From NCBI RefSeq assembly GCF_001742425.1, contig NZ_MJEH01000031.1:1-33944 (forward strand): 33,944 nucleotides of DNA. The letters are read 5' to 3'. The notes under the pieces are model-generated. The model worked only from the letters and a program-made list of their open reading frames with translations, had not been told where the DNA came from and made no database searches. A program made the translations under genes and the position numbers. The DNA is from Bacillus solimangrovi (GTDB taxonomy: Bacteria; Bacillota; Bacilli; Bacillales; Bacillaceae_N). This document shows, piece by piece, positions 1 through 7,766 of the stretch (position 1 is the first letter of the stretch; the number at the start of each line of letters is the position of its first letter).

Positions 1-33
1 AATAGTATGATTACACCTGATAATAATCTAGTA

Positions 34-444
34 TTATTTCAATCTTGCTATCTTAAATCCATTGTCTATTTTATCAAATCCAATTTTAGGGTAATATTCC
101 ATTGCAGTAGGCGAAGACAATAAGATTAAAGCCACTTCGTCTCCAATTTCTTCTTGTGTGAGCTCAACTAACTTTTTCCCAATCCCATGCTTTTGATATG
201 CTTTATCGACAGCTAAATCAGATAAGTAACAGCAATAGCTATAATCTGTAATTGAGCGAGCAATCCCAATTAATTTGTCTTGTTCCCATGCTGAGATAGT
301 GATGTCTGCATTTTTTAACATTTTTGAAAGTCTTTCTAAATCTTGAAGTGGTCTTTTGATACCAGAAGTTATAAATAAATTTGATAATTGCTCAGGTGTA
401 ATCATACTATTAATTTCATATGTAACATGATAATTGTTGTTCAT
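34..444 (-). CDS. GNAT family N-acetyltransferase
   Basis: Predicted acetyl-CoA-dependent N-acetyltransferase of 136 residues, cytoplasmic, substrate unknown. The acetyl-CoA pyrophosphate-binding loop is visible as QKHGIGKKL near residues 85-93, after a beta strand (YLSDLAVDKAY). The C-terminal YYPKIGFDKI matches the last conserved GNAT motif (Y..lGF). The length is typical of a single-domain GNAT. The ATG at 444 is preceded by an AGGAGG-type ribosome binding site nine bases away, so the start is secure. It is transcribed leftward, divergent from the next gene, and nothing in the first 33 bases of the window shows its downstream neighbour. The family is clear but the substrate cannot be read. 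Confidence 0.9.
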   Translation of the reverse strand: MNNNYHVTYEINSMITPEQLSNLFITSGIKRPLQDLERLSKMLKNADITISAWEQDKLIGIARSITDYSYCCYLSDLAVDKAYQKHGIGKKLVELTQEEIGDEVALILLSSPTAMEYYPKIGFDKIDNGFKIARLK

Positions 445-562
445 CTACTTTCCTCCTATTTAGAATTTTTCATAAATAATACCACAATTTTAAGAAAGAA
501 TATCATGAATGTTTTAAAATAAGTTTATATTCAGTAAGAGTGAGAAAGCAGGTGAATTGAAA

Positions 563-1405
563 ATGCTATTGTTGCAGTTTATTTGTTTCATTCTCGTTAT
601 TCTTGTGACCTTGTTAATAATCATTGTATTTGTTTCAAAAATGAAGTTTCAGAAAAATGTGAAACATGAGATTGATGAATTGCTCCAAAATAAAAAACAG
701 GAAAATGAATTTGTAAAAGAGCAAGACATAAAAAGATTACCACCCTCAGTTCGAAGGTGGTTGAAATATGCACAAATTGTAAATAAGCAGAAGATCAAGA
801 CAGTTCATGTTTATCAAAATGCTATCATGAGATTGAAACCAGCTAAAGCGTGGATGACAGTTTCGGCACAACAATATTTTAATGTAGATGAACCCGGGTT
901 TATTTGGAATGCAAAAATTAAAGTAATGCCTTTTGTTCATATTGCTGGAAGGGATCGATATTATTCGGGTAGGGGTAATATGTTAATTAAACTACTATCG
1001 TTCATAACTGTAGCCAATAGTAAAGGAGAGGAAATGGATCAAGGGACATTACTTCGATTTTTAGCAGAGACAGTCTGGTTTCCAAGCGCTGCTTTGTCTA
1101 GTTATATAAGTTGGGATGAAATAGATTTCTATAGAGCAAGGGCGACGATGGAGTATAAAGGTGTAAAAGCATCAGGTATATTTACATTTAATGATAAAGG
1201 AGAGGTAATTAAGTTTGAAGCAGATAGGTTTATGGAAGATGAGGGTGAGTATAAATTAAGGCCTTGGATCATATCATTGACAGATTATAAACAATACAAT
1301 GGTATTAAAGTACCTAATACAGGAGAAGTGACATGGAAGTTAGAAACAGAAGACTTCACATGGTTCAAGTTCGACATATTAGAAATAGAGTATAACGAAG
1401 AGTGA
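563..1405 (+). CDS. DUF6544/DUF6920-like membrane-anchored protein
   Basis: A 280-residue protein with one strong N-terminal membrane segment (about residues 3-26) followed by a soluble domain rich in aromatic residues and beta strands. The stretch PPSVRRWLKYA after the anchor, and the closing GEVTWKLE...TWFKFDI region, resemble proteins annotated as DUF6544 or DUF6920. That assignment is from memory. No catalytic motif is recognisable and the function is unknown. An in-frame TTG lies at 557, but the AGGTGA ribosome binding site (550-555) is only one base from it. The ATG at 563 has the usual seven-base spacing and is preferred. It stands alone, divergent from the GNAT gene to its left. Confidence 0.85.
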   Translation: MLLLQFICFILVILVTLLIIIVFVSKMKFQKNVKHEIDELLQNKKQENEFVKEQDIKRLPPSVRRWLKYAQIVNKQKIKTVHVYQNAIMRLKPAKAWMTVSAQQYFNVDEPGFIWNAKIKVMPFVHIAGRDRYYSGRGNMLIKLLSFITVANSKGEEMDQGTLLRFLAETVWFPSAALSSYISWDEIDFYRARATMEYKGVKASGIFTFNDKGEVIKFEADRFMEDEGEYKLRPWIISLTDYKQYNGIKVPNTGEVTWKLETEDFTWFKFDILEIEYNEE

Positions 1406-1484
1406 ATACACTAAGGTGATATACTCAGTCAGGTGAAAAAGAAATCATAATCGATTATGAAACATCATGTCACTTTTCGAGTTG

Positions 1485-1655
1485 TTAAGATGAACGAATA
1501 TAAATTTGTAGATTTCGTCCCATGATCTTTAGTTGTTCATAACGATAGGTAATGTTATTAATCTTGGCACTCTTTCCATTACGAAAATGATTGATAACTT
1601 CAAAAGGAGAAGAGACCATCACTTCTTCATTATCTTCATAGAAAGAAATATTCAT
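1485..1655 (-). CDS. Small 56-residue hypothetical protein
   Basis: This leftward ORF encodes 56 residues beginning MNISFYEDNEEVMVSSPFEV and ending NLQIYIRSS. The composition looks like a small folded protein: mixed acidic and basic residues, alternating beta-like hydrophobics, no membrane segment. The start at 1655 is preceded by AAAGGTGGG about eight bases upstream, with a TATAAT-like box further upstream near 1690. It sits between convergent and divergent neighbours with no other gene competing for the DNA. I do not recognise the family. It could be a regulator-sized small protein of Bacillaceae. Support comes from the ribosome binding site and composition only. Confidence 0.55.
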   Translation of the reverse strand: MNISFYEDNEEVMVSSPFEVINHFRNGKSAKINNITYRYEQLKIMGRNLQIYIRSS

Positions 1656-2132
1656 AACATGTTCCCACCTTTCATTCAGTATATACTATTATACTATTCT
1701 TCTTGGAAGAAATTGTACATAGTTTAATTGAATCAACTTAGAGGCTGTACTTAGAACTACAATTTTATATTTTCTTCTAGTTGATTTAAAGAATAAGTTC
1801 AAAAGTACTAATTAACTAGTTAGATGCAAGCTGGATATTACAAATTTATACTATAAGTAATTTTTATGGTAATTCTTAAGTACTATTATACACTAAATGT
1901 TAAAAATATCTATAAAAATAGGTAATATTACCATAAAATTGAATATAGGTAAGGTGTAGATCACCAACTAATTTATCGAAAGGATGGAAGGGTTATGGAT
2001 ATTTGATGGAATGAAACTTGTACTTAATAATCTGTTCTTATATACCACTAATTGTTCATCATTATCTAAGCTATTTATATGTAACGTTAACTTTTTAATA
2101 ATATCGATACTTTCGAAGGGTTTGAAATTTAC
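1656..2132. other. AT-rich intergenic stretch before floT
   Basis: About 480 bases without a convincing gene. The left part holds the promoter region of the leftward small ORF. The middle contains a 12-bp inverted repeat, described separately. An open frame at 1984-2169 has no good composition or recognisable domain and runs into the sigma-W promoter, so it is not called. Confidence 0.5.
1862..1938. repeat. 12-bp inverted repeat with 53-base spacer
   Basis: TTTTATGGTAAT at 1862-1873 is exactly complementary to ATTACCATAAAA at 1927-1938. It lies in non-coding DNA about 200 bases upstream of the floT promoter. It may be a long-loop RNA hairpin or the trace of a small element. No function can be assigned. 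Confidence 0.4.
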
Positions 2133-2158
2133 TGAAACTTCCTTTTTCTATATTCGTA
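2133..2158 (+). promoter_or_regulatory. Sigma-W type promoter of floT
   Basis: TGAAAC at 2133-2138 and CGTA at 2155-2158 are separated by exactly 16 bases. This is the consensus of the extracytoplasmic-function sigma factor SigW of Bacillus. In B. subtilis the flotillin operon yuaF-yuaG(floT)-yuaI is a known SigW target, so position and gene content agree. Transcription would start about 8 bases downstream, giving a 5' leader of roughly 64 bases. Confidence 0.8.
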
Positions 2159-2229
2159 TATATACATGAAAGCCTTTTAACTTACTTTGTAGGTATATGG
2201 AAAGTAAATTATTCTAAGGAGTTGTTTAA

Positions 2230-3708
2230 ATGTTCCCGTTTCTTTTTATTTTAGTTCCATTATTAATCTTGGTAGCATTATTAGGAGTAGGTTATTACTT
2301 CTGGGTGAAATTACGTTACAGAACAGCAAAATCAAACGAAGCACTTATCATTACTGGTCCAAAGTTAGGAGACCCAGAAAAAGAAACAAATATTTTCGTA
2401 GATGATGAAGGACGTTCTATGAAAATAATCCGTGGTGGAGGTTACCGTCTTCGACGATTCCAAACATCAACACCAGTAGATTTAACATCTTTCCAATTGA
2501 AGCTTTCAACACCTCGAGTATATACAAGTGGTGGCGTACCTATCGTGGCTGATGCAGTGGCGATGGTGAAAGTAGCAGATACTTTAAACGGTATAGCAAA
2601 TTATGCAGAGCAGTTTCTAGGTAAAAAGCAAAAAGAAATTGAAGGTGAAATCATTGAGGTTTTGGGGAGTAACCTTAGAGCAATTTTATCAAAAATGACA
2701 GTCGAAGAAATTAATAACGACCGTGAAAAGTTTAATAGCGATGTATCAGAAATTGCTCAAAATCAATTGGACTTAATGGGATTTAAAATCACATCTCTAG
2801 GTTTGACAGATATACGAGATGCCGACGAAGAAAATGGTTACTTAGAAAACTTAGGTCGTCCACGTATTGCCGAAGTTCGAAAGCAAGCAGAAATTGCTGA
2901 AGCAGATACAGAACGAGAAACACGTATACACCGAGCAAAAACAGATCAAGAAGCGAAGGAAGAAGAATATAAACGTCAAATTGCAATTGCAGAATCGAAA
3001 AAGGAAAAAGACTTAAAAGATGCAGCATTTAAAGAAGAAACAGAACGTGCTCGTGCGAAATCTGAACAATCGTATGAGTTAGAAAGAGCAAGATTATCGA
3101 AAGAGGTAAAAGATGAAGAACTATCACTTCAGTTCTTAGAACGTGAGCGTGCAGTTAAACTAGAAGAAGAGGAAGCAAAAGTTAGAAAAACGAAAGCTGA
3201 TGCAGAGTATTATGAAACAACTCGTAATGCGGAAGCCGAAGCAGAAAAATCACGTATTGATGGTGAAGCAAAAGCGAAGATTAGAAGAGAAGAAGGTTCT
3301 GCAGAAGCAGATGTCATTCGTGAACGAGGTAAAGCCGAAGCCGAAGCTCGTAAGCTACTAGCAGAAGCAATGGAAAAACATGGTGAAGTTATTATTACAG
3401 AGAAGCTAATTGAAATGTTACCAGTCTTTGCAGAAAAAGTAGCACAGCCATTAAACAATATTGATTCCGTTAAAATTATTGATTCAGGCAATGGTCAAGG
3501 AGTTCCTTCATATGGGAAAAGTGTTACAAAAACAATGGTTGATATGCAAGAGCCATTAAAAGAAATGACAGGCATTGATGTAGGTGATCTACTAAAATCA
3601 TATGTGAATCGAAATACGAAAACTGAACATATTAATCACATTCACTTGCCAAGTGAATCTGAAGAAGTTAATGAAAAGGAGTTAAGTATAGCAGGTAGTG
3701 AGAAATAA
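2230..3708 (+). CDS. floT: Flotillin-like scaffold protein FloT
   Basis: A 492-residue flotillin of the SPFH superfamily, close in length to B. subtilis YuaG/FloT. A short N-terminal membrane hairpin (about residues 4-26) is followed by the SPFH/band-7 domain (about 30-220). Next comes a long alanine/glutamate-rich coiled coil with repeated EAEA blocks (about 220-390), then a C-terminal region. Flotillins oligomerise on the cytoplasmic face of the membrane and organise functional membrane microdomains. The start is secure: TAAGGAG lies eight bases before the ATG. A sigma-W promoter upstream and an intrinsic terminator downstream make this a monocistronic unit. The NfeD-type partner (yuaF), which sits directly upstream in B. 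subtilis, is absent here. Confidence 0.95.
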   Translation: MFPFLFILVPLLILVALLGVGYYFWVKLRYRTAKSNEALIITGPKLGDPEKETNIFVDDEGRSMKIIRGGGYRLRRFQTSTPVDLTSFQLKLSTPRVYTSGGVPIVADAVAMVKVADTLNGIANYAEQFLGKKQKEIEGEIIEVLGSNLRAILSKMTVEEINNDREKFNSDVSEIAQNQLDLMGFKITSLGLTDIRDADEENGYLENLGRPRIAEVRKQAEIAEADTERETRIHRAKTDQEAKEEEYKRQIAIAESKKEKDLKDAAFKEETERARAKSEQSYELERARLSKEVKDEELSLQFLERERAVKLEEEEAKVRKTKADAEYYETTRNAEAEAEKSRIDGEAKAKIRREEGSAEADVIRERGKAEAEARKLLAEAMEKHGEVIITEKLIEMLPVFAEKVAQPLNNIDSVKIIDSGNGQGVPSYGKSVTKTMVDMQEPLKEMTGIDVGDLLKSYVNRNTKTEHINHIHLPSESEEVNEKELSIAGSEK

Positions 3709-3737
3709 AAATAGTTGTGTTAATGAAAAGGTGAGAG

Positions 3738-3774
3738 CGATCAGCCAGTGTATAGTGAGGCTGATCGTTTTTTT
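3738..3774 (+). terminator. Intrinsic terminator of floT
   Basis: A 9-bp perfect stem CGATCAGCC/GGCTGATCG with a 12-base loop is followed by a run of seven T, 29 bases after the floT stop codon. Confidence 0.9.
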
Positions 3775-3818
3775 CGTAATAAGAGTTTTTGACAATATTG
3801 ATGATAGGGATGGAAATA

Positions 3819-4670
3819 ATGAGAACAATATTCTTGTTAATATTTTGTTTTATTTTTCTATACGCATGTAGTAATGAAAAGAGTGCTTTTTCATATAAAG
3901 ATACATATGATGAAAGCAATGTAATAACGATGAGGGAGTTTACAACTGATGATAAACAAACACATTTTACTATTTATAATGAATCAGAATTAAATGACGA
4001 GAGAATTGAGGCAATTACAGATGAGATAAATACATCTTATGAAGCTATATTAGAATATAATAATGGTTATGAATGGAGTGAAAAAATTTCTATTCATCTA
4101 AGAAAATCGTCCAATACCCCTTATGCATTAAAGGATGAAATAGTCATTTATGATACATGGGGTGAAGATTATCAATTAACTCATGAGTTAGCTCATGTCC
4201 TCTTAGGTGTAGGAAATATGAGGTATGGAGAATTTGATAACGAAAACGGTCTGTTAACTCAAGAAGGATTTCCTGTTTACTTATCAGAAAGAGTTTATCC
4301 AGAGAAAGATATTCACTCTCACAGTAGTTTAAGTATACACAAAACGATGAAACATATTATTGATCAGAACGAAACTATACCACTGGAAACTTTAGCTCAC
4401 AATGTAAAAGGATTGCTTTATTTGAGGAGTAATGACGATAAAACACAATGGAAATCATACATACAAGCTGGTTCTTTTATAAAATATTTATTTGAAAATT
4501 ACCCTAAAGATTCAATAGTAAACCTTTATAATAGCCCTTCGTTAATTTCTGATCTTAAAGAAGTGACAGGTAAAGACATAGACAAATTAGAATCAGAATG
4601 GTTGAAGTATATCGATAAAGAGTTTGACTCTTTAACCGAAGAAGAAAAGCTTGAAATTCTCTATCCTTAA
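3819..4670 (+). CDS. Lipoprotein with peptidase-MA-like HExxH domain
   Basis: A 283-residue predicted lipoprotein. The N-terminus is a lipoprotein signal with lipobox LYAC, the lipidated cysteine being residue 17 when counted from the ATG at 3819. A zinc-binding THELAH motif (His122, Glu123, His126) is followed by QEGFPVYLSE, whose Glu149 is well placed as third metal ligand. This arrangement matches the peptidase MA-like (gluzincin) family. The likely role is an extracytoplasmic, membrane-tethered metallopeptidase of unknown substrate. Upstream in-frame TTG (3789) and ATG (3810) codons exist. The ATG at 3819 is chosen because AGGGATGG sits five bases before it and it gives a compact signal peptide. 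No operon partner is visible. Confidence 0.8.
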   Translation: MRTIFLLIFCFIFLYACSNEKSAFSYKDTYDESNVITMREFTTDDKQTHFTIYNESELNDERIEAITDEINTSYEAILEYNNGYEWSEKISIHLRKSSNTPYALKDEIVIYDTWGEDYQLTHELAHVLLGVGNMRYGEFDNENGLLTQEGFPVYLSERVYPEKDIHSHSSLSIHKTMKHIIDQNETIPLETLAHNVKGLLYLRSNDDKTQWKSYIQAGSFIKYLFENYPKDSIVNLYNSPSLISDLKEVTGKDIDKLESEWLKYIDKEFDSLTEEEKLEILYP

Positions 4671-4992
4671 TGATTTTACTATGCAAGTTGTTACGGATTA
4701 AATTATTGAACTATTTTGAATGTAAATATGTATTTAGTTTTGTCTACTTAAATTTCTTGTATTTTTCTAATAAGGTAGATGTGTGTTATTTTTTTGTTGT
4801 AATGCCTGTAAAGAATACGTTTTTAAAGATGTATATGTCTTCAAACTCCTAGTTCATATTGTGTGTAATATTATGGAGTCAGTTAACGTGTTAATCTTAA
4901 AAGGAGTGGTAAGTTGTATTGTTATTTCCTTTTTATGGACTATACTTCTATGAATTTGCCATTTGAATATTAATGTCCTCACAACAGTAACG
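4671..4992. other. Intergenic stretch, nothing convincing
   Basis: About 320 AT-rich bases between the HExxH lipoprotein gene and the cupin terminator. The open frame from 4670 has atypical composition and no ribosome binding site. A TTG-start frame at 4914 (19 codons) follows AAGGAGTGG but shows no other sign of coding. I call nothing here. Confidence 0.5.
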
Positions 4993-5017
4993 AAAAAAGC
5001 CGGCAGATTTGCCAGCT
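4993..5017 (-). terminator. Intrinsic terminator of the cupin gene
   Basis: Read leftward, the stem AGCTGGCA/TGCCGGCT (one G-U pair) closes a four-base loop and is followed by six T. It starts nine bases after the cupin stop codon. Confidence 0.85.
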
Positions 5018-5025
5018 CTTAAAGG

Positions 5026-5325
5026 TTATTTTCCAATTTTTATAACGAGTACATCTGTATCTTCCATTGCTTCTAAACTATGTTTTTCAAGAGGTGTTAA
5101 ATGGATAAAGTTTTCATTTGTTAATTCTGACTTGGTACCACTTACATCAAACAGTAGTTTACCTTTACGAACAACGACGAGCACATTAAATGGTGCATTA
5201 TGTTCAGGAATACTCGCACCTTTTTTTAATTGAAGATGCATGACTTTATTATTGTTAAATTCAAGCACTTTATCCAGTTGCTTTTCTTTATCTTGTAATG
5301 TATTTATTGTAGTTACTAGTTTCAT
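5026..5325 (-). CDS. Small cupin-domain protein, Fnr-box controlled
   Basis: A 99-residue single-domain cupin beginning MKLVTTINTL. The beta-rich core shows the cupin pattern: GASIPEHNAPF supplies one histidine, VVRKGKLLFDV is the middle strand pair, and HLTPLEKHSLEA supplies the second-motif histidines. This suggests a metal-binding or small-ligand-binding protein. The open frame extends to 5409, but the ATG at 5325 is the real start. ATAAGGAG lies eight bases before it, and the extension would translate the promoter and an Fnr-type box. The gene is monocistronic, ended by a terminator, and the promoter layout predicts induction under low oxygen. The precise substrate is unknown. Confidence 0.85.
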   Translation of the reverse strand: MKLVTTINTLQDKEKQLDKVLEFNNNKVMHLQLKKGASIPEHNAPFNVLVVVRKGKLLFDVSGTKSELTNENFIHLTPLEKHSLEAMEDTDVLVIKIGK

Positions 5326-5367
5326 AGTAACACTCCTTATGTTTTGTGGATTTACTTTACATGTTTT

Positions 5368-5410
5368 AGTGTACAAGAATAGTTCATTAATTTCTGTGAT
5401 GTATATCACA
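5368..5410 (-). promoter_or_regulatory. Fnr/Crp-type box and -10 element of the cupin gene
   Basis: TGTGA and TCACA flank six bases at 5395-5410, a perfect palindrome of the Bacillus Fnr (TGTGA-N6-TCACA) type. A -10 hexamer TACACT reads leftward at 5373-5368, predicting a start site near 5361. That puts the box centre (5402.5) about 41.5 bases upstream, the standard geometry for class II activation by Crp/Fnr proteins. The box also lies upstream of the divergent GNAT gene at 5479, but spacing to that gene's possible promoter is less ideal. Confidence 0.75.
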
Positions 5411-5478
5411 CTTGGTAATATTTTTTATGAAGAGAGCTATAGACAAAGAGTGTTTAATGTTAGGGAGGAGAGGTTGAT

Positions 5479-5988
5479 ATGAATGTTTCTATACGTGTAG
5501 GTAGAATAGAGGATGCAGAAAGAATATTAGAAATTCAGCGTACAATCGTGAACGAAGGTAAATATTTTCTTTCGGTTGAGGAGGAGTTTAACCGAACGGA
5601 AGTACAGCATCGAGAATGGATTGAAAAGATGTTAACAAATGAACGAGAAATAATCTTTATTGCAGAGGTCGATCATGTAGTTGTCGGTTGGATTGCATTT
5701 CAATCAAATCATTTACAAAGGTTATCACATGTCGGTTCGTTTGGTATGGCAGTAAGTGATGGGCATCGTGGGTTTGGAATTGGAAAAATGTTAATTAATG
5801 AACTATTAAACTGGGCTGTACAAAATCCCCATATTGAAAAAGTTAGCTTAGGTGTGCTGTCAACGAATCATAGAGCAATCATGTTGTATAAACAGCTCGG
5901 ATTTGTCGAAGAGGGTAGGAGAATGAAGGAAATTAAGTTGAATGAAAATGAATATGCAGACGATATTCTTATGTATAAAATGGTATGA
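5479..5988 (+). CDS. GNAT family N-acetyltransferase (SpeG/phosphinothricin-acetyltransferase-like)
   Basis: A 169-residue GNAT. The acetyl-CoA-binding loop is HRGFGIGKMLINELL (about residues 96-110), preceded by GSFGMAVSDG. The later AIMLYKQLGFVEEGR segment is the conserved C-terminal motif. The length and the pattern EEGRR...IKLNENEYADDILMYKMV fit the group of acetyltransferases annotated for amino-acid or antibiotic-like amines, but the substrate is not known. The ATG at 5479 follows AGGGAGGAGAGG. The membrane-protein gene at 6024 follows after 35 bases with its own ribosome binding site and no terminator between, so the two are probably co-transcribed. Confidence 0.9.
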   Translation: MNVSIRVGRIEDAERILEIQRTIVNEGKYFLSVEEEFNRTEVQHREWIEKMLTNEREIIFIAEVDHVVVGWIAFQSNHLQRLSHVGSFGMAVSDGHRGFGIGKMLINELLNWAVQNPHIEKVSLGVLSTNHRAIMLYKQLGFVEEGRRMKEIKLNENEYADDILMYKMV

Positions 5989-6023
5989 CATGGAATTAAC
6001 AACTATTAGGGAGGTGAGATGAA

Positions 6024-6437
6024 ATGAAACGTTTCTTACTTTACTTAACTTATATCATCCTAATGATTGTTGTTATAAAAGGTGGTTTAAGTATTCAAAT
6101 GCATTTATTAGAAGAGGTTGCAGTACTAAAAGTTGAAAGCATTCTATATCTCATGTATTCAAGTATTTTTTCAATAATAATTGGTGTATTATTTGGAATC
6201 CCACGTTTAATAACGAAGATTAGAAGTGCTCAAAAGTTTACCTTTGATTGGATTAAATTTATCGCTATAGGTATTCCTACAGTATATTTGGCTACTGTTC
6301 CATATTTATATTTTACAGCCATAGGCAGTTACTTGCCTTATGCTTCTAGAATATATCATGAGTTTGGGAATTTTACTCCAACTATTTTCGGCATCATATT
6401 TGGTTATGTTTTATTAGATTCTTTCATAAAAAAATAA
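6024..6437 (+). CDS. Four-helix membrane protein, unknown
   Basis: A 137-residue integral membrane protein with about four hydrophobic segments: residues 5-22, 42-62, 78-100 and 116-134. The basic loop RLITKIRSAQK between the second and third helices suggests a cytoplasmic loop. No family motif is recognised. AGGGAGGTGAG lies directly before the ATG. It probably shares a transcript with the upstream GNAT gene. Whether it acts with that enzyme cannot be told from sequence. Confidence 0.75.
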   Translation: MKRFLLYLTYIILMIVVIKGGLSIQMHLLEEVAVLKVESILYLMYSSIFSIIIGVLFGIPRLITKIRSAQKFTFDWIKFIAIGIPTVYLATVPYLYFTAIGSYLPYASRIYHEFGNFTPTIFGIIFGYVLLDSFIKK

Positions 6438-6528
6438 AAGCTCTTTATTTACGTATTATCAATAGTATTAAATGTTACTCTGAATTGGATTTGAGTAAGA
6501 TGCAAACAATAGTGTTGAGGTGATACGT

Positions 6529-6714
6529 ATGACAAAGAAGAAAAGCAACGAAGAAATGCGAGAAGAACAAAAAGTTACGTCAGAGAACATGTATGAAAGT
6601 TTAGCGAATGGTAATGATGTAGCGGATGATGCACTCAATGAACATCGAGTTGTCGAAGAGGCAAATGAGTTTCTAGCAGATAAGGAAATTTCTCAGACAT
6701 TTAATAATTCATAG
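6529..6714 (+). CDS. Small acidic hydrophilic protein
   Basis: A 61-residue, very hydrophilic protein beginning MTKKKSNEEMREEQ, rich in Glu, Asp and Asn and lacking Cys and any hydrophobic segment. It resembles the many small spore- or stress-associated Bacillus proteins in size and composition, but I cannot place it in a family. The ATG at 6529 is chosen over an in-frame GTG at 6520 because GAGGTGAT (6517-6524) overlaps the GTG and is correctly spaced for the ATG. A strong terminator follows 30 bases after the stop. Confidence 0.7.
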   Translation: MTKKKSNEEMREEQKVTSENMYESLANGNDVADDALNEHRVVEEANEFLADKEISQTFNNS

Positions 6715-6744
6715 GTGAGTTCATTATGGATAACAAACATAGAT

Positions 6745-6789
6745 ACCATGTAGTTTGATCGTTGTACGTCCTTCAAACTACATGGTTTT
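6745..6789 (+). terminator. Intrinsic terminator
   Basis: A 14-bp perfect stem ACCATGTAGTTTGA/TCAAACTACATGGT with a 14-base loop is followed by a short T run. It lies just after the small acidic protein gene. Confidence 0.85.
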
Positions 6790-6850
6790 AAAATTACTAT
6801 AATACGAAGAGACTATCTTGTCACTCTGATATTGAAGAGTTTATTATGTG

Positions 6851-7315
6851 TTAGAGATTTTTTTCCATTTTAACAAATTCAAAGTGGCTACCATTTGTGC
6901 TTTGCATAAACGTTTTGACAGGGTAGAACCCAACTTTCTCATATACTTTAATTGCTCTTTTGTTAAATGTAGCAACTGAAAGTGTTAGTTTGTCAGGTGT
7001 GTATGTTTTTCCAGCGTAGTCTAATCCTGCTTGTAAGAACTCATTTCCTAATCCTTTACCCGTTAATTCTGGTTTCATTCCTAGACCAATATCCACTGAG
7101 TTGCATTCATCCAGTTGGAAACAAAAGAATCCAATCATTTCGTTATCTTTACTTACAATGTAATAGGAGTCGGCACGTTCTTCTTGATCTAAAAATTCTG
7201 TTAAATCTTCTTTATCTGCTTCCATATCGTAAAATGCATACACTCCATTGTAATGCCATTTATATGCGATATCTTCTGCTTGTTCCTGTGTCATAATGTC
7301 GAATTTGTAACTCAT
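6851..7315 (-). CDS. GNAT family N-acetyltransferase
   Basis: A 154-residue GNAT. The acetyl-CoA loop is ELTGKGLGNEFLQAGL (about residues 83-98), preceded by the strand SVDIGLGMKP. The closing motif is RAIKVYEKVGFYPVKTF. An FDIMTQEQAEDIAYKWHY start is usual for a subgroup common in Bacillus. The substrate is unknown. AAGGAG lies eight bases before the ATG at 7315. The SnoaL-like gene lies 46 bases upstream on the same strand without a terminator, so a two-gene transcript is possible. Confidence 0.9.
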   Translation of the reverse strand: MSYKFDIMTQEQAEDIAYKWHYNGVYAFYDMEADKEDLTEFLDQEERADSYYIVSKDNEMIGFFCFQLDECNSVDIGLGMKPELTGKGLGNEFLQAGLDYAGKTYTPDKLTLSVATFNKRAIKVYEKVGFYPVKTFMQSTNGSHFEFVKMEKNL

Positions 7316-7361
7316 TGTGTTTTCTCCTTATATAGAGTTGCTTATAGAGTAAGTAATACGA

Positions 7362-7766
7362 TTAATTAAATGGTCTAAGTTGATGCATTAAATTCAGATC
7401 ACTCATTTCACACCACATTTCTTTTATTAATCCATTCTCGAAACGAATAATCATCATACCTGTTTCTTTTACTCGTTGATCAGTAGATGGGATATCAAAC
7501 CAGCCACCTTTATATGTCATATAACCTGTATACCGAACGACACTCTTATTATCTATTTCCAAATAGTCATCGATTGTCCACTCATCATCAATAAAAACCT
7601 TTCTATACCACTCCATAAATTCTTTAATAAACGCATCATGACCTTTAAAATCATGGTCTGGAACATGGCTAACAAAATCAGGTGCTGTAATTTCTTTCAA
7701 TGAGTTAACGTCACCTTTAGTAAATACTTCATTAAACCATCTGTTAACTAAAGCTCTTTTGCTCAT
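7362..7766 (-). CDS. SnoaL-like / ester cyclase family protein
   Basis: A 134-residue protein of the SnoaL-like (NTF2 fold) group. The opening LVNRWFNEVFTKGDVNSLKE and the following PDFVSHVPDHDFKGHDAF are typical: a helix, then the entry to the cone-shaped barrel with an Asp-His pair. The middle VRYTGYMTYKGGWFDIPST and the end IIRFENGLIKEMWCE match the beta-sheet pattern. Members include polyketide cyclases and many uncharacterised soluble proteins, so a specific reaction cannot be assigned. GGGAGATGA precedes the ATG. It is probably followed by the GNAT gene on the same transcript. Confidence 0.85.
   Translation of the reverse strand: MSKRALVNRWFNEVFTKGDVNSLKEITAPDFVSHVPDHDFKGHDAFIKEFMEWYRKVFIDDEWTIDDYLEIDNKSVVRYTGYMTYKGGWFDIPSTDQRVKETGMMIIRFENGLIKEMWCEMSDLNLMHQLRPFN

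Noticed and set aside
1533-1727. Rightward 64-codon frame
   Set aside because: It is antisense to the better supported 56-residue leftward ORF and has no ribosome binding site.
1984-2169. Rightward 61-codon frame before floT
   Set aside because: It overlaps the sigma-W promoter and has no recognisable domain.
4670-4852. Rightward 60-codon hydrophobic frame
   Set aside because: It starts at the stop of the preceding gene with no ribosome binding site. The composition is that of AT-rich non-coding DNA.
4914-4973. 19-residue TTG-start frame behind AAGGAGTGG
   Set aside because: There is only one supporting signal and no conservation evidence, so it is too short to call.
5240-5482. Rightward 80-codon frame across the cupin promoter
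   Set aside because: It is a shadow of the cupin gene and would translate through the Fnr box.
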